Counted from the stretch's first letter, positions 42,730 to 51,809 are shown. The stretch is 64,000 nt of DNA from an uncultured Collinsella sp. (GCA_900542175.1 UQNC01000006.1:1-64000); one strand, 5' to 3'. Notes: generated by a model from the sequence alone, not told the origin. Numbers and translations: made by a program.

Positions 42730-44292
42730 ATGGCATTCGTTTCGCTCGCCATCATCGCACTCGTGGCCTTTGCGAGTCCTTTTATCGCCTCGGCGATTCC
42801 CGGAAAACCCGTTCCCGAGACGGTCTTTTTGCTCGTGCTCGGCGCGGTACTGGGACCCCATATGCTCGGCGTCATCCATGTAGATGCTGAGGTCTCGCTG
42901 GTGTCCGAGCTGGGCCTGGCCTTTTTGTTCCTGCTTGCCGGCTTTGAGATCGACCCCAAGAGCATCACGGGCGTCGAGGGGCGCTACGGCTTGGCGACGT
43001 GGGTCGTCACGTTTGGTATCGCCTGGCTTGCCGTGCGCTTTACCCCGTGGTTCTCAGTCAGTCATTTCGACGGTATCGCCGTGACGCTTGCCCTCACTTC
43101 GACGGCGCTCGGTACGCTTGTGCCCATCATGCGTGAGCGCTCGCTCACCGGCACGCGCGTGGGCGACTCGATTCTCGCGTATGGCACTTGGGGCGAGCTC
43201 GGTCCCGTGCTCGCCATGTCGGTGCTGTTGTCTGCCCGCACTGGCATCCAAACGCTCGTTATCCTTGGCTTGTTTGCGGTGGTTTGCGTGTTGCTGGCCG
43301 TGGTCCCGAGCCGCTCCAAGCGCGTCGGCAGCCGCTTCTTTGCATTTGTTGAGGAGCGCGCCGATACCACGTCGCAGACCTTCGTGCGCCTGACGGTGCT
43401 CATCCTGGTCACGCTCGTGGCATTCTCGGCTGTCTTTGATCTCGACATCGTGTTGGGTTCTTTTGCCGCTGGCTTTGTCCTGCGCTATATCATCCCCGAG
43501 GGCAACCATACGCTCGAGACCAAGCTCGACGGTCTGGCCTACGGTTTTTTGATTCCGGTGTTCTTTACCGTGTCGGGCGCAAAGATCGACCTGACGGCCG
43601 TGGCGTCGCGCCCGGGCTTGCTCGCGGGCTTTATCGTGGCGTTGTTGATTATTCGTGCCGTGCCCATTCTTATTTCCATGAGCATTTGTCCTGCGACGCG
43701 CGATGTGTCGGCGTATGGTCGCATTACCGTGGCCCTGTACTGCACCACGGCGCTGCCGATCATCGTTGCCGTTACGAGCGTTGCCGTCAACGCGGGCACG
43801 CTGTCGCAAGATATTGCGTCGGTCATGGTTGCCGCCGGTGCCATCACGGTGTTCTTGATGCCATTGCTCGCGCAGCTCTTCTACCGCGTGGTGGATGCCG
43901 CACCGGTCGCCGCCGTGGCAGAGGTTGCCGAGCATCCATCCGATGCGCTCGACATCTTGCGCGCCCACCACGACCTAGCGAGCTTGCTCGCGCGCGAGCA
44001 CGAGCTGCTGACCTCGCATGGCCATGGTCGCGTATTCGAGGGCCTGCCTACGCTCGATACGATTGCCGAGCGTCTTTCCGCCGAGGCAGCGAGCGGCCAC
44101 ATCGATGCCCGCATCGTGGACGCGGCGCACCTGCTTGCCGATAAGACCTATGGAGACGAGGTCGACCCGTCCGAGCTGACTCCGCGTGAGCGCCGCCGCC
44201 TGGAGCGCGCCAAGCTCGCTGTGCGCGAATACCGCCGCCGCATGCTGGAGCTCTATGCGCGCGAAGAAGCCGAAGACGACGACGGTAAGTAG
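42730..44292 (+). CDS. CPA2-type cation/proton antiporter
   Basis: A 520-residue protein with about 12 membrane segments in its first 400 residues. LVLGAVLGPHMLGVIHVD, ELGLAFLFLLAGFEIDPKSI, ALTSTALGTLVPIMRERSL, FDLDIVLGSFAAGFVLRYI and FFTVSGAKIDL are Na+/H+ or K+/H+ antiporter signatures. The 120-residue C-terminus is soluble, helical and highly charged (LTPRERRRLERAKLAVREYR), without the RCK domain of KefB. It probably regulates pH or cations. AGAAAGG precedes the ATG. It is divergent from purL. Confidence 0.85.
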   Translation: MAFVSLAIIALVAFASPFIASAIPGKPVPETVFLLVLGAVLGPHMLGVIHVDAEVSLVSELGLAFLFLLAGFEIDPKSITGVEGRYGLATWVVTFGIAWLAVRFTPWFSVSHFDGIAVTLALTSTALGTLVPIMRERSLTGTRVGDSILAYGTWGELGPVLAMSVLLSARTGIQTLVILGLFAVVCVLLAVVPSRSKRVGSRFFAFVEERADTTSQTFVRLTVLILVTLVAFSAVFDLDIVLGSFAAGFVLRYIIPEGNHTLETKLDGLAYGFLIPVFFTVSGAKIDLTAVASRPGLLAGFIVALLIIRAVPILISMSICPATRDVSAYGRITVALYCTTALPIIVAVTSVAVNAGTLSQDIASVMVAAGAITVFLMPLLAQLFYRVVDAAPVAAVAEVAEHPSDALDILRAHHDLASLLAREHELLTSHGHGRVFEGLPTLDTIAERLSAEAASGHIDARIVDAAHLLADKTYGDEVDPSELTPRERRRLERAKLAVREYRRRMLELYAREEAEDDDGK

Positions 44293-44305
44293 TCGATACT
44301 TTCTC

Positions 44306-44416
44306 GGGGAAGCCGCGTCCCGCTTTGAAGGCTCGGAACGGGATGTGGTTTCCGCAAGGAGGTCCTGGGGGAAACCGTGCCCCGTTCTGATCCGAAATAC
44401 TGGGACATAGCTTCCC
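44306..44416. repeat. Two tandem imperfect hairpins built of four alternating GGGAA...TCCC units
   Basis: Plus-strand GGGGAAGCCGCGTCCCG (44306-44322) pairs with CGGGATGTGGTTTCC (44339-44353). GGGGGAAACCGTGCCCC (44367-44383) pairs imperfectly with TGGGACATAGCTTCCC (44401-44416). All four half-units share GGGAA..C...TCCC, and units 2-4 flank GAACGG or GTTCTGATCCG pieces. Arms tolerate G-U pairs, as if selected as RNA structure, or they are diverged repeat copies. Confidence 0.55.
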
Positions 44417-44431
44417 TTTCATAACAGGAGA

Positions 44432-44472
44432 AGGCGCGCTGTCTGTAGTTGATTCAGACGGCGCGCCTTTTT
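44432..44472. terminator. Strong terminator after the antiporter gene
   Basis: AGGCGCGC and GCGCGCCT enclose an inner GTCTG/CAGAC stem, followed by TTTT. It separates the convergent antiporter and SDR genes. Confidence 0.85.
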
Positions 44473-44514
44473 GGTTGAGCTATGTTGAAACTTGAAGCCA
44501 AAGCTTGTGGCTCC

Positions 44515-45264
44515 TTAGGAGCGGGCGGCTCCGTCGACGGGGAGCACGGCGCCCGTGACATAGGAGGACATGTCGCTCGCCAGGAAAACAAAGGCGTTGG
44601 CGACATCCTCGGGCTCGCCCATACGACCCAGCGGAATGGTGGCGATGATGGGCTTGATGACCTCTTCGGGCAGGTTGGCGACCATGTCGGTCTTAGTCAC
44701 GCCGGGGGCGACGGCGTTGACGCGGATGCCCATGGGAGCGAGCTCGCGCGAGAGCGACTGGACCATACCGTTGACGGCAAACTTGGACGTGGGGTAACCG
44801 ACGCCGGAGGGCTGGCCGTACTTGGCGACCATCGAGCTTGTGGTAGTGATGGTGCCGCCGTGGCCGGCCTCGGTCATGATCTTGGCGGCAGCCTGGTGGC
44901 CATTAAAGACGGCGACGACGTTAAGGTCCATGACCTTTGCGAACTCCTCGGCCGTATAGTTAAGGAGCGGCGAGCGCTGGGAGATGCCGGCATTGTTGAC
45001 GACCGTGTCCAAGCCGCCCATGTCAGCGGCAGCCTGGGTAAAGGCCTCGGTCACGGCTTCGAGCGAGGTGAGATCGCAGGAGCGACCCCAGACCTTGGCG
45101 TTGGGATAGGCGGCTGTCAGCTTCTCAACGGCCGTGTCGGCAGTCTCCTGGCGCGAGCCAAAGACGGTGACGGCAGCGCCTTCCTCGATAAAACGGCAGG
45201 CGATGGCATAGCCGATACCGCGTGTGCCTCCGGTGATGATTGCTTTCTTGCCCTCGAGCAACAT
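44515..45264 (-). CDS. SDR-family oxidoreductase (FabG-like)
   Basis: A 249-residue short-chain dehydrogenase. TGGTRGIGYAIACRF (Rossmann glycine motif), NNAGISQRSPL, TTTSSMVAKYGQPSGVGYPTSK (Ser, Tyr-x3-Lys catalytic set) and VNAVAPGVTKTDM are visible. It reduces or oxidises a hydroxyl using NAD(P). Because it stands alone, with no fatty acid genes, the substrate is open; 3-oxoacyl-ACP, sugars, steroids and bile acids are all reduced by such enzymes in gut anaerobes. The ATG at 45264 follows GAGGAA; the frame extends to 45336 without a site. Confidence 0.88.
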   Translation of the reverse strand: MLLEGKKAIITGGTRGIGYAIACRFIEEGAAVTVFGSRQETADTAVEKLTAAYPNAKVWGRSCDLTSLEAVTEAFTQAAADMGGLDTVVNNAGISQRSPLLNYTAEEFAKVMDLNVVAVFNGHQAAAKIMTEAGHGGTITTTSSMVAKYGQPSGVGYPTSKFAVNGMVQSLSRELAPMGIRVNAVAPGVTKTDMVANLPEEVIKPIIATIPLGRMGEPEDVANAFVFLASDMSSYVTGAVLPVDGAARS

Positions 45265-45412
45265 GGTGCTTCCTCTCATCGCGGGCGGACATTCGCAGCA
45301 CAGCGTAGCGGTAGTCGGAATCGGCCGCGTTTGCATATCGGTGAACGGTAGCCCGCGTTACCGATGAGCGGCTCGCGCAAATGTGCTTTGCCGTTGTGCT
45401 TAGGGCAGGTGA

Positions 45413-45448
45413 CAAAAGGGCTCCCGTCCCACATCGGACGGGAGCCCT
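45413..45448 (-). terminator. Homoserine dehydrogenase terminator
   Basis: Perfect 13-bp arms AGGGCTCCCGTCC (45417-45429) and GGACGGGAGCCCT (45436-45448) with a 6-nt loop, followed on the minus strand by TTTT. Confidence 0.85.
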
Positions 45449-45478
45449 CAAGGCGCGTATTGCTAGGCGAGCGTTGGG

Positions 45479-46822
45479 CTAGTTCGCCATGACGCCTTCG
45501 GTCCAAGCCTCAACGTCCTCGATGCGCAGGACGTTGGCGACCTCGGCCACGCAGCCGACGCTGGCAAGCTCGGCGGCGGCAGCCTGGACGTCCTTCTCGA
45601 GCGCGCGGTGCGTCAGGAAGATGACCGAGCAGGCCTCGCTGACGCCCGACTTGCCGTCCTCGACCTGGTTGATGAGCGAGATCGAGATGTTATGCTTGGC
45701 AAAGATGTCGACCGTCTCGGACAGGGCGCCCACGCGGTCGGCGACCTTCAGGCGCACATAGTACTTGGTCTGGAGCTCGTCCATGGGCTTAAAGGCGAGG
45801 TTGTGGCCATAGGGCTCAATCTCGGGCAGCGGAGCCACGCCGCGGCTGATCTGCTCGGAGAGCGACAGGATATCGCCCACGACGGCGCTCGCGGTGGGGA
45901 AGGAGCCTGCGCCCGCGCCGTAGAACATGGTCTCGCCCACGGCGTCGCCTACCACGTAGACGGCGTTCATGGCGCCGTTGACCTTGGCGAGCATATGGTC
46001 TGCGGGGATCAGCGTGGGATGCACGCGAACGTCGACGCCAGCGTCGGTGTTGCGGGCGATGCCGAGCAGTTTGATGGTGTAGCCGAGCTCGCGGGCCTGG
46101 GCGATGTCCTCGGCGCCGATGGTGCGGATACCCTGCTGGTACACATCATCGGTGGTAACGCGGGTGCCAAAGCCGATGGAGGCGAGGATGGCCGTCTTGC
46201 TGGCGGCATCGAAGCCGTCGACGTCGGCGGACGGGTCGGCCTCGGCATAGCCCTTAGCCTGTGCGTCGGCGAGCACGTCAGCGTAATCGGCGCCCTCGGC
46301 GTCCATGCGCGACAGGATGTAGTTGGTGGTGCCGTTGAGGATGCCGGCGATGGTCAGGATCTTGTTACCCACCAGGTCGTGCTCGAGTGTGCTGACAATG
46401 GGGATGCCGCCACCGCAGCTGGCCTCGCACTTAATCTGCACGCCGCACGCACGCGCCTTCTCGGCAAGCGTCTCGACGTGACGGCCCAGCAGGGCCTTGT
46501 TGGCAGAGACGACGTGCTTGCCGTGCTCAAAGGCGGTGGTGAAGATCTCAGTCGCGGGGTGCTCGCCGCCGATGAGTTCGACGACGATATCGACGGCTGG
46601 GTCGGTGACGACGTCATGCCAGTCACTCGTAAAGGCCTCGCGCTCAATACCGGCTGCCTCGGCCTGCTCCCAGGCAAGCGCGCAGGCGCGGGTCAGCTTA
46701 AGGTCGATGCCGTAGGCTGCCAGGTACTCATCGTGGTGGCTCTTGATCAGACGGGCCACGCCGCCGCCGACGGTTCCCAGACCGATCAGACCGACGTTCA
46801 CGGTGCGCAGGGATTCGCTCAT
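45479..46822 (-). CDS. hom: Homoserine dehydrogenase with ACT domain
   Basis: A 447-residue enzyme converting aspartate semialdehyde to homoserine. NAD(P) binding is VNVGLIGLGTVGGGVARLI; VSANKALLGRH, CEASCGGGIPIVST, ILNGTTNYILSRM and AEADPSADVDGFDAASKTAIL follow. Residues about 370-447 are an ACT regulatory domain (YYVRLKVADRVGALSETVDI, ISISLINQ), probably for threonine feedback. A single gene with its own terminator, divergent from the binding protein at 47074. Confidence 0.95.
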   Translation of the reverse strand: MSESLRTVNVGLIGLGTVGGGVARLIKSHHDEYLAAYGIDLKLTRACALAWEQAEAAGIEREAFTSDWHDVVTDPAVDIVVELIGGEHPATEIFTTAFEHGKHVVSANKALLGRHVETLAEKARACGVQIKCEASCGGGIPIVSTLEHDLVGNKILTIAGILNGTTNYILSRMDAEGADYADVLADAQAKGYAEADPSADVDGFDAASKTAILASIGFGTRVTTDDVYQQGIRTIGAEDIAQARELGYTIKLLGIARNTDAGVDVRVHPTLIPADHMLAKVNGAMNAVYVVGDAVGETMFYGAGAGSFPTASAVVGDILSLSEQISRGVAPLPEIEPYGHNLAFKPMDELQTKYYVRLKVADRVGALSETVDIFAKHNISISLINQVEDGKSGVSEACSVIFLTHRALEKDVQAAAAELASVGCVAEVANVLRIEDVEAWTEGVMAN

Positions 46823-46994
46823 AGATAGCTCCTTCGTGCATCTTATGGATGGATTAACCGCTTAAAGGTTGAGTGCATTCTAGCGTGAACCGGGGGCGCG
46901 TGCTCGCCAGGCAACAGGAGCCGCACAAAACGGCACCCCCGAAACGCTGCGGAAACATTGGAAACACGCTCGCTACAAACGGACTTCCGTAACA

Positions 46995-47011
46995 AACTGT
47001 CAACGTTTGCG
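46995..47011. promoter_or_regulatory. CAAAC-N7-GTTTG dyad in the hom/livK divergent gap
   Basis: Arms CAAAC and GTTTG flank TGTCAAC, about 60 bp before the first binding-protein gene. ACGGACTTCCGT, a second short palindrome, lies just upstream. They are candidate operators for either gene; no clear -10/-35 pair was seen in the 250-bp gap. Confidence 0.3.
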
Positions 47012-47073
47012 CCATAAGGTTTGCCCTGTACCGCAAGACGGCCGCACCGCGGCCAGCGAAAAAGGGGGACACC

Positions 47074-48240
47074 ATGTTCAACATCAACAGCACGCTCAGC
47101 CGTAGGAACTTTCTCGCCGGCGCTGCGGCGCTCGGCAGCACCGCCGCACTCGCTGGTTGCTCGTCGGGTGGCTCGGACGGCGGCACCGCCGATGACGGCA
47201 AGACCTTCAAGATCGGTGTCATCGGCCCTCGGACCGGCGCCGCGGCAACCTATGGCGTTTCGGCCGAGAAGGGTGCCAAGCTTGCCGCCAAGGATTTCTC
47301 GACCAAGGACCTCAAACTCTCGCTTAAGTCCGAGGATGACGTCGCCGACGGCGAGAAGGCTATCAACGCTTTCAATACCCTGTGCGACTGGGGCATGCAG
47401 GCGCTCGTCGGCCCCGTCACGACTGGTGCCGCCGTCGCTGTCTCGGGCGAGATCGCCGACGATATGCTCATGGTCACGCCCTCTGCTTCGTCCCTCGACG
47501 TCACCAAGGACAAGACCACGGTTTTCCAGGTTTGCTTTACCGACCCCACCATGGGCGCGAGTGCTGCCAAGTTTTTGGCCGAGAAGTATGCAGACGCCAA
47601 GATCGCCCTGTTCTACAACTCCGGCGATACGTACAGCTCGGGTGTTGCCGATGCCTTTGCCGAGCAGGCCAAGGAGTCCAAACTTGATATCGTCGATACC
47701 GAGACCTTTAAGGACGACTCCTCCACGAGCTTTACCAACCAGCTCACCAAGGCCAAGGAGGCCGGCGCCACGCTCATCTTTGCGCCGATCTACTACACGC
47801 CGGCGTCCGTTTTGCTCAAGAACGCCAAGGACATGGGATACGACATGACCCTCATGGGTACCGACGGCATGGACGGCCTGCTCTCCGTTGAGGGCTTCGA
47901 CACCTCCCTTGCCGAGGGCGTGCTGCTCATGACCCCGTTCTCTGCCGACGATGAGAAGAACGCCGACTTTGTCAAGGCATATAAGGACGCCTACGACGAG
48001 ACGCCCAACCAGTTTGCCGCCGATGCCTATGACTGCGTCCATGCGATTGTCGAGGCTATCGATAAGGCAGATATCGATATTACGGCCGACGGCGCCGACA
48101 TTGCCGGCGACCTCGCCAAGGCCATGCGTAAAATCAAGATCGAGGGCCTGACGGGCGAGCTCACGTGGAACGACGAGGGCCAAGTCGAAAAGCCTGCTAC
48201 GGCCTATGTGATTCAGGACGGCAAGTACATCGCTGCCTAA
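47074..48240 (+). CDS. livK: Branched-chain amino acid ABC transporter binding lipoprotein 1
   Basis: A 388-residue LivK-type periplasmic-binding-like lipoprotein. The signal peptide has twin Arg (SRRNFLAGAAALG) and ends at the lipobox LAGCSSG, so Cys is lipidated. The mature type 1 fold shows FKIGVIGPRTGAAATYGVSA, ALVGPVTTGAAVAVSG, FTNQLTKAKEAGATLIFAPI and TWNDEGQVEKPATAYVIQDG. It binds Leu/Ile/Val or another amino acid. It is a close paralogue of the next gene, with nearly identical tracts. GGGGG precedes the ATG. Confidence 0.9.
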   Translation: MFNINSTLSRRNFLAGAAALGSTAALAGCSSGGSDGGTADDGKTFKIGVIGPRTGAAATYGVSAEKGAKLAAKDFSTKDLKLSLKSEDDVADGEKAINAFNTLCDWGMQALVGPVTTGAAVAVSGEIADDMLMVTPSASSLDVTKDKTTVFQVCFTDPTMGASAAKFLAEKYADAKIALFYNSGDTYSSGVADAFAEQAKESKLDIVDTETFKDDSSTSFTNQLTKAKEAGATLIFAPIYYTPASVLLKNAKDMGYDMTLMGTDGMDGLLSVEGFDTSLAEGVLLMTPFSADDEKNADFVKAYKDAYDETPNQFAADAYDCVHAIVEAIDKADIDITADGADIAGDLAKAMRKIKIEGLTGELTWNDEGQVEKPATAYVIQDGKYIAA

Positions 48241-48284
48241 GTGCGCATAAAACGCGACCGGTGAGGCTGTATTATTCAGGGCAG

Positions 48285-48440
48285 GGACGCTTGTAACAGA
48301 ATGGAAACATTACTTTTACATAATAAAGTGGCATTACTGCATAAAATAATAGAAATACGCAGAAACATGGATAAATGAACAAATCCAAAGAAAAGTTGAA
48401 ATAATCGCCACTTTTCCTAACTAAAGCGTCTACTATTTTG
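48285..48440 (+). promoter_or_regulatory. AT-rich region upstream of the second binding protein
   Basis: About 150 bp much richer in A/T than the surroundings, with long A and T runs and no ORF. TTGAAA (near 48399) is a possible -35, and TACTAT (near 48432) a possible -10, but spacing does not fit one promoter. The strong composition shift suggests a regulated promoter, possibly an H-NS-like or Lrp target. Confidence 0.4.
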
Positions 48441-48470
48441 CGAACGCCGAACACGGCGAAGGATGGCCTG

Positions 48471-48491
48471 TCGGGTAACCAAAACCCGACG
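48471..48491 (+). other. Leader hairpin of the second binding-protein gene
   Basis: GTCGGGT and ACCCGAC flank AACCAAA about 20 nt before the start codon and just upstream of the ribosome binding site. A smaller CGCCG-AACA-CGGCG hairpin lies about 20 nt upstream. They may stabilise the message or tune initiation. Confidence 0.4.
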
Positions 48492-48511
48492 AGATTTGAG
48501 AGGAGAGCCGC

Positions 48512-49699
48512 ATGTCGAGCCTCACCGGTAAGTCATTGAACCCTGTTATGAATCGCAGGAGTGTTATCGCGAGCGCAGCAGGTCTGGGGGCGATGTCCAT
48601 TCTAGCTGGCTGCTCCTCCAACGGCGGCGACAGCGGTTCCGCTTCGGGCGACGCTTCGTTTAAGATCGGCACCATCGGCCCGCTGACCGGCGCCAACGCG
48701 TCCTACGGCAAGTCCGTTACCCAGGGTGTCGAGCTTGGCTGCAAGGATTTCTCGACCAAGGAGCTGCCGCTTGCCAGCAAGGCCGAGGATGACCAGGCCG
48801 ATGGCGAGAAGGCCGTCAACGCCTTCAACACCCTGCTCGACTGGGGCATGCAGGCCCTCGTCGGCCCGACCACCACGGGTGCGTCGGTTGCCGTTGCCGC
48901 AGAGTGTGGTAACGACCCCAAGACGTTCATGATCACCCCGTCCGCGTCCTCCGAGGACGTCACCGACGGCAAGGATTGCGTCTTCCAGGTTTGCTTCACC
49001 GACCCCAACCAGGGTGTCAACGCTGCCAAGTTCCTGGCGCAGAAGTATGCGGACGAGAAGTTCGTGCTGTTCTATAACTCCGGCGACGCCTATTCTTCGG
49101 GTATCGCAGATTCCTTTAAGGCCCAGGCCGCTGAGTCCAAGCTCGAGGTTGTTGACGAGGAGACCTTTAAGGACGACTCCGCCACGAGCTTTACCAACCA
49201 GCTGACCAAGGCCAAGCAGGCCGGCGCCACCATGATCTTTGCGCCGATCTACTACACGCCGGCGTCCGTCCTGCTCAAGAATGCCAAGGACATGGGCTAC
49301 AACGTCAAGATGATGGGCTGCGACGGCATGGACGGCATCCTGGGCGTTGAGGGCTTCGACACCTCTCTTGCCGAGGGTCTGCTGCTCATGACCCCGTTCT
49401 CCGCCGACGACGAGAAGAACGCCGACTTCGTCAACGCTTACAAGGATAAGTACGGCGATACTCCCGACCAGTTTGCCGCCGACGCCTACGACGGCGTGCA
49501 CGCGGTGGCCGAGGCCCTCAAGGAGGCCGGTCTTGGTGTCGACGCCGACCCGACCGAGGTCGCCGAGAAGCTGCCCAAGGCTATGCTCAAGATTACCGTT
49601 GACGGTCTGACCGGCAAGCTCACCTGGAACGATAAGGGCCAGGTCCAGAAGGACCCCACGGCGTACGTCATCACCGATGGCAAGTACGTACAGGCCTAA
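48512..49699 (+). CDS. livK: Branched-chain amino acid ABC transporter binding lipoprotein 2
   Basis: A 395-residue paralogue of the preceding gene. The signal peptide MNRRSVIASAAGLGAMSILAGCSSN ends in lipobox LAGC. FKIGTIGPLTGANASYGKSV, ALVGPTTTGASVAV and FTNQLTKAKQAGATMIFAPI align throughout with copy 1. Several nucleotide tracts are almost the same in both (near 47697-47850 and 49158-49310), indicating a recent duplication or gene conversion. GAGGAGAG lies before the ATG. The two binding proteins likely share LivHMGF and differ in ligand. Confidence 0.9.
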   Translation: MSSLTGKSLNPVMNRRSVIASAAGLGAMSILAGCSSNGGDSGSASGDASFKIGTIGPLTGANASYGKSVTQGVELGCKDFSTKELPLASKAEDDQADGEKAVNAFNTLLDWGMQALVGPTTTGASVAVAAECGNDPKTFMITPSASSEDVTDGKDCVFQVCFTDPNQGVNAAKFLAQKYADEKFVLFYNSGDAYSSGIADSFKAQAAESKLEVVDEETFKDDSATSFTNQLTKAKQAGATMIFAPIYYTPASVLLKNAKDMGYNVKMMGCDGMDGILGVEGFDTSLAEGLLLMTPFSADDEKNADFVNAYKDKYGDTPDQFAADAYDGVHAVAEALKEAGLGVDADPTEVAEKLPKAMLKITVDGLTGKLTWNDKGQVQKDPTAYVITDGKYVQA

Positions 49700-49701
49700 T
49701 A

Positions 49702-49760
49702 GACCGCCTTACATAGAGCGGTTTTGATCCCAAGCAGGGGAGGTTTTGGCCTTCCCTGCT
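49702..49760 (+). terminator. Two hairpins after the second binding-protein gene
   Basis: ACCGC-N10-GCGGT followed by TTTG, then AGCAGGGGAGG-TTTTGG-CCTTCCCTGCT. They would partly terminate transcription, giving more binding protein than permease, as is usual in such operons. Confidence 0.55.
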
Positions 49761-49772
49761 TGCTTGGTATCT

Positions 49773-49792
49773 AGGGACAGTGTAACGTCCCT
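49773..49792. repeat. GGGAC palindrome before livH
   Basis: AGGGAC and GTCCCT flank AGTGTAAC. It has the GGGACAGT signature of the dispersed palindrome family. Confidence 0.4.
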
Positions 49793-49838
49793 GTTTCATA
49801 CATTAACTGGAAACCTATTCGAAAGGGGGATGTGGAAC

Positions 49839-50720
49839 ATGACGGTCTTTATCCAATACCTGGTCAACGGCCTGTCCATGGGCAGCGTCTACGCCATCAT
49901 CGCGTTGGGCTACACCATGGTCTATGGCATCGCCAAGATGCTGAACTTCGCTCACGGCGACGTCATCATGGTCGGTGCCTATGTCTCGTTCTGTGCCACG
50001 TCGTATCTCGGCCTCCCGGGCTGGGCATCTGTAATTCTCTCTTGTGTGGTCTGTACCGTTCTCGGTGTTCTCATCGAGGGCCTGGCATACAAGCCGCTGC
50101 GTCAGGCGGGCCCGCTGGCCGTTCTGATCACGGCCATCGGCGTGTCTTACTTCCTGCAGAACGCCGCACAGCTTCTGTGGGGCGCCACGCCCAAGAACTT
50201 CACTTCGCTCGTCACCTTCCAGGTGCCGGAGTTCTTGGCCAAGTTCAATGTAAGCGCCGTCTCGCTCGTCACCATCGTCGCCTGCCTGGTTATCATGGCC
50301 GGCCTGATGTTCTTTACAGGTAAGACCAAGATGGGTAAAGCCATGCGCGCCGTGTCCGAGGACAAGGCTGCCGCTCAGCTCATGGGCATCAACGTCAACC
50401 GTACCATCTCGATGACGTTTGCCATCGGCTCTGCCCTTGCTGCCATCGCCGGCGTGCTGCTGTGCTCCTACTCGCCGGTGCTGCAGCCCACGACGGGTGC
50501 CATGCCTGGCATCAAGGCCTTCGACGCCGCCGTCTTCGGCGGTATCGGCTCCATCCCCGGCGCCTTTGTCGGTGGCATTCTCATCGGCATCATCGAAGCG
50601 ATGGCGCAGGCCTATATTTCCACGAGCCTTGCCAACTCCATCGTCTTTGGTGTTCTGATCATTGTCCTGCTCGTCAAGCCTGCCGGCCTCTTGGGCAAGT
50701 ACGTCCCCGAGAAGGTGTAG
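49839..50720 (+). CDS. livH: Branched-chain amino acid ABC permease LivH
   Basis: A 293-residue membrane permease. YLVNGLSMGSVYAIIALGYT, MVYGIAKMLNFAHGDVIMVG and the conserved MGINVNRTISMTFAIGSALA loop are LivH signatures. It pairs with LivM to form the channel. ATG 49839 has GGGGG 9 nt upstream; ATG 49830 abuts it. livM begins directly after its stop. Confidence 0.93.
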   Translation: MTVFIQYLVNGLSMGSVYAIIALGYTMVYGIAKMLNFAHGDVIMVGAYVSFCATSYLGLPGWASVILSCVVCTVLGVLIEGLAYKPLRQAGPLAVLITAIGVSYFLQNAAQLLWGATPKNFTSLVTFQVPEFLAKFNVSAVSLVTIVACLVIMAGLMFFTGKTKMGKAMRAVSEDKAAAQLMGINVNRTISMTFAIGSALAAIAGVLLCSYSPVLQPTTGAMPGIKAFDAAVFGGIGSIPGAFVGGILIGIIEAMAQAYISTSLANSIVFGVLIIVLLVKPAGLLGKYVPEKV

Positions 50721-51809
50721 GTGAGCGTTATGAAGTTTCTTAAAGACAAGCAGACGCGTCACGACTTTGTCACGTACGCCATGTGCCTTGTGGCGTTCGC
50801 CATCGTGTTCTTTATGCAGTCCAACCATATGATTCCGCGCATGATCGCCGGTCAGCTGGTTCCCATCACGGCCTATATCGTCATGGCCATCTCCCTTAAC
50901 CTCGTCGTCGGCATCGCGGGCGACTTGTCGCTGGGCCACGCGGGCTTTATGAGCGTCGGCGCCTATACGGGCATCGTTACCGCGGTCGCGCTGGAGAGCG
51001 CCGTTCCCTCCGATCCGGTGCGCCTTATCATCAGCATCGTGGTCGGTGCCATCGCTGCCGCCATCCTGGGCTTCTTGATCGGCATCCCGGTCCTTCGCCT
51101 GAGCGGCGATTACCTGGCTATCGTGACGCTGGCCTTTGGCGAGATCATCAAAGAGATCGTCACCTGCCTTATCGTGGGCGTCGACTCCCGCGGCCTGCAT
51201 GTGATCTTTAACATCACAGGTAACTCCACGATCGACGACCTGCACCTGCTCGAGGACGGCACCGCCATCATCAAGGGCGCGCAGGGCGCATCGGGCGTGT
51301 CGACGTACTCGACCTTCCTCGCCGGTGCCATCCTGGTCATGGTCGCACTCGTGATCGTGCTCAACCTGGTTCGCAGCCGTACCGGCCGTGCCATTATGGC
51401 CGTGCGCGACAACAAGATCGCTGCCGAGTCCGTGGGCATCTCCGTCACCGAGTACCGCATGATCGCCTTCGTGGTTTCCGCCGCTCTCGCCGGCGCTGCC
51501 GGAGCCCTCTTCGGCGGTAACTTCTCGCAGCTTTCCGCCACCAAGTTCGACTTCAACACGTCCATCCTCATCCTGGTGTTCGTGGTCCTGGGCGGTCTGG
51601 GCAATATGCGCGGCTCCGTCATCGCGGCGGCGTTGCTCACGGTGCTTCCCGAGCTGCTCCGTCAGTTCTCGGACTACCGCATGCTCATCTACGCCATCGT
51701 GCTGATTCTGGTCATGATCTTTACCAACAACCCGCAGCTCAAGTCGTTCTTCGCACGCATTAAGGACCGCTTTGCTTCCAAGAAGGAGGTGGCAGCCGAT
51801 GCCCAGTAA
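50721..51809 (+). CDS. livM: Branched-chain amino acid ABC permease LivM
   Basis: A 362-residue permease. AYIVMAISLNLVVGIAGDLS, LGHAGFMSVGAYTGIVTAV, SGDYLAIVTLAFGEIIKEIV and AVRDNKIAAESVGISVTEYR are typical LivM features. The GTG at 50721 follows the livH stop directly; ATG 50730 is an alternative start. Its stop overlaps livG by 11 nt. Confidence 0.93.
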   Translation: MSVMKFLKDKQTRHDFVTYAMCLVAFAIVFFMQSNHMIPRMIAGQLVPITAYIVMAISLNLVVGIAGDLSLGHAGFMSVGAYTGIVTAVALESAVPSDPVRLIISIVVGAIAAAILGFLIGIPVLRLSGDYLAIVTLAFGEIIKEIVTCLIVGVDSRGLHVIFNITGNSTIDDLHLLEDGTAIIKGAQGASGVSTYSTFLAGAILVMVALVIVLNLVRSRTGRAIMAVRDNKIAAESVGISVTEYRMIAFVVSAALAGAAGALFGGNFSQLSATKFDFNTSILILVFVVLGGLGNMRGSVIAAALLTVLPELLRQFSDYRMLIYAIVLILVMIFTNNPQLKSFFARIKDRFASKKEVAADAQ

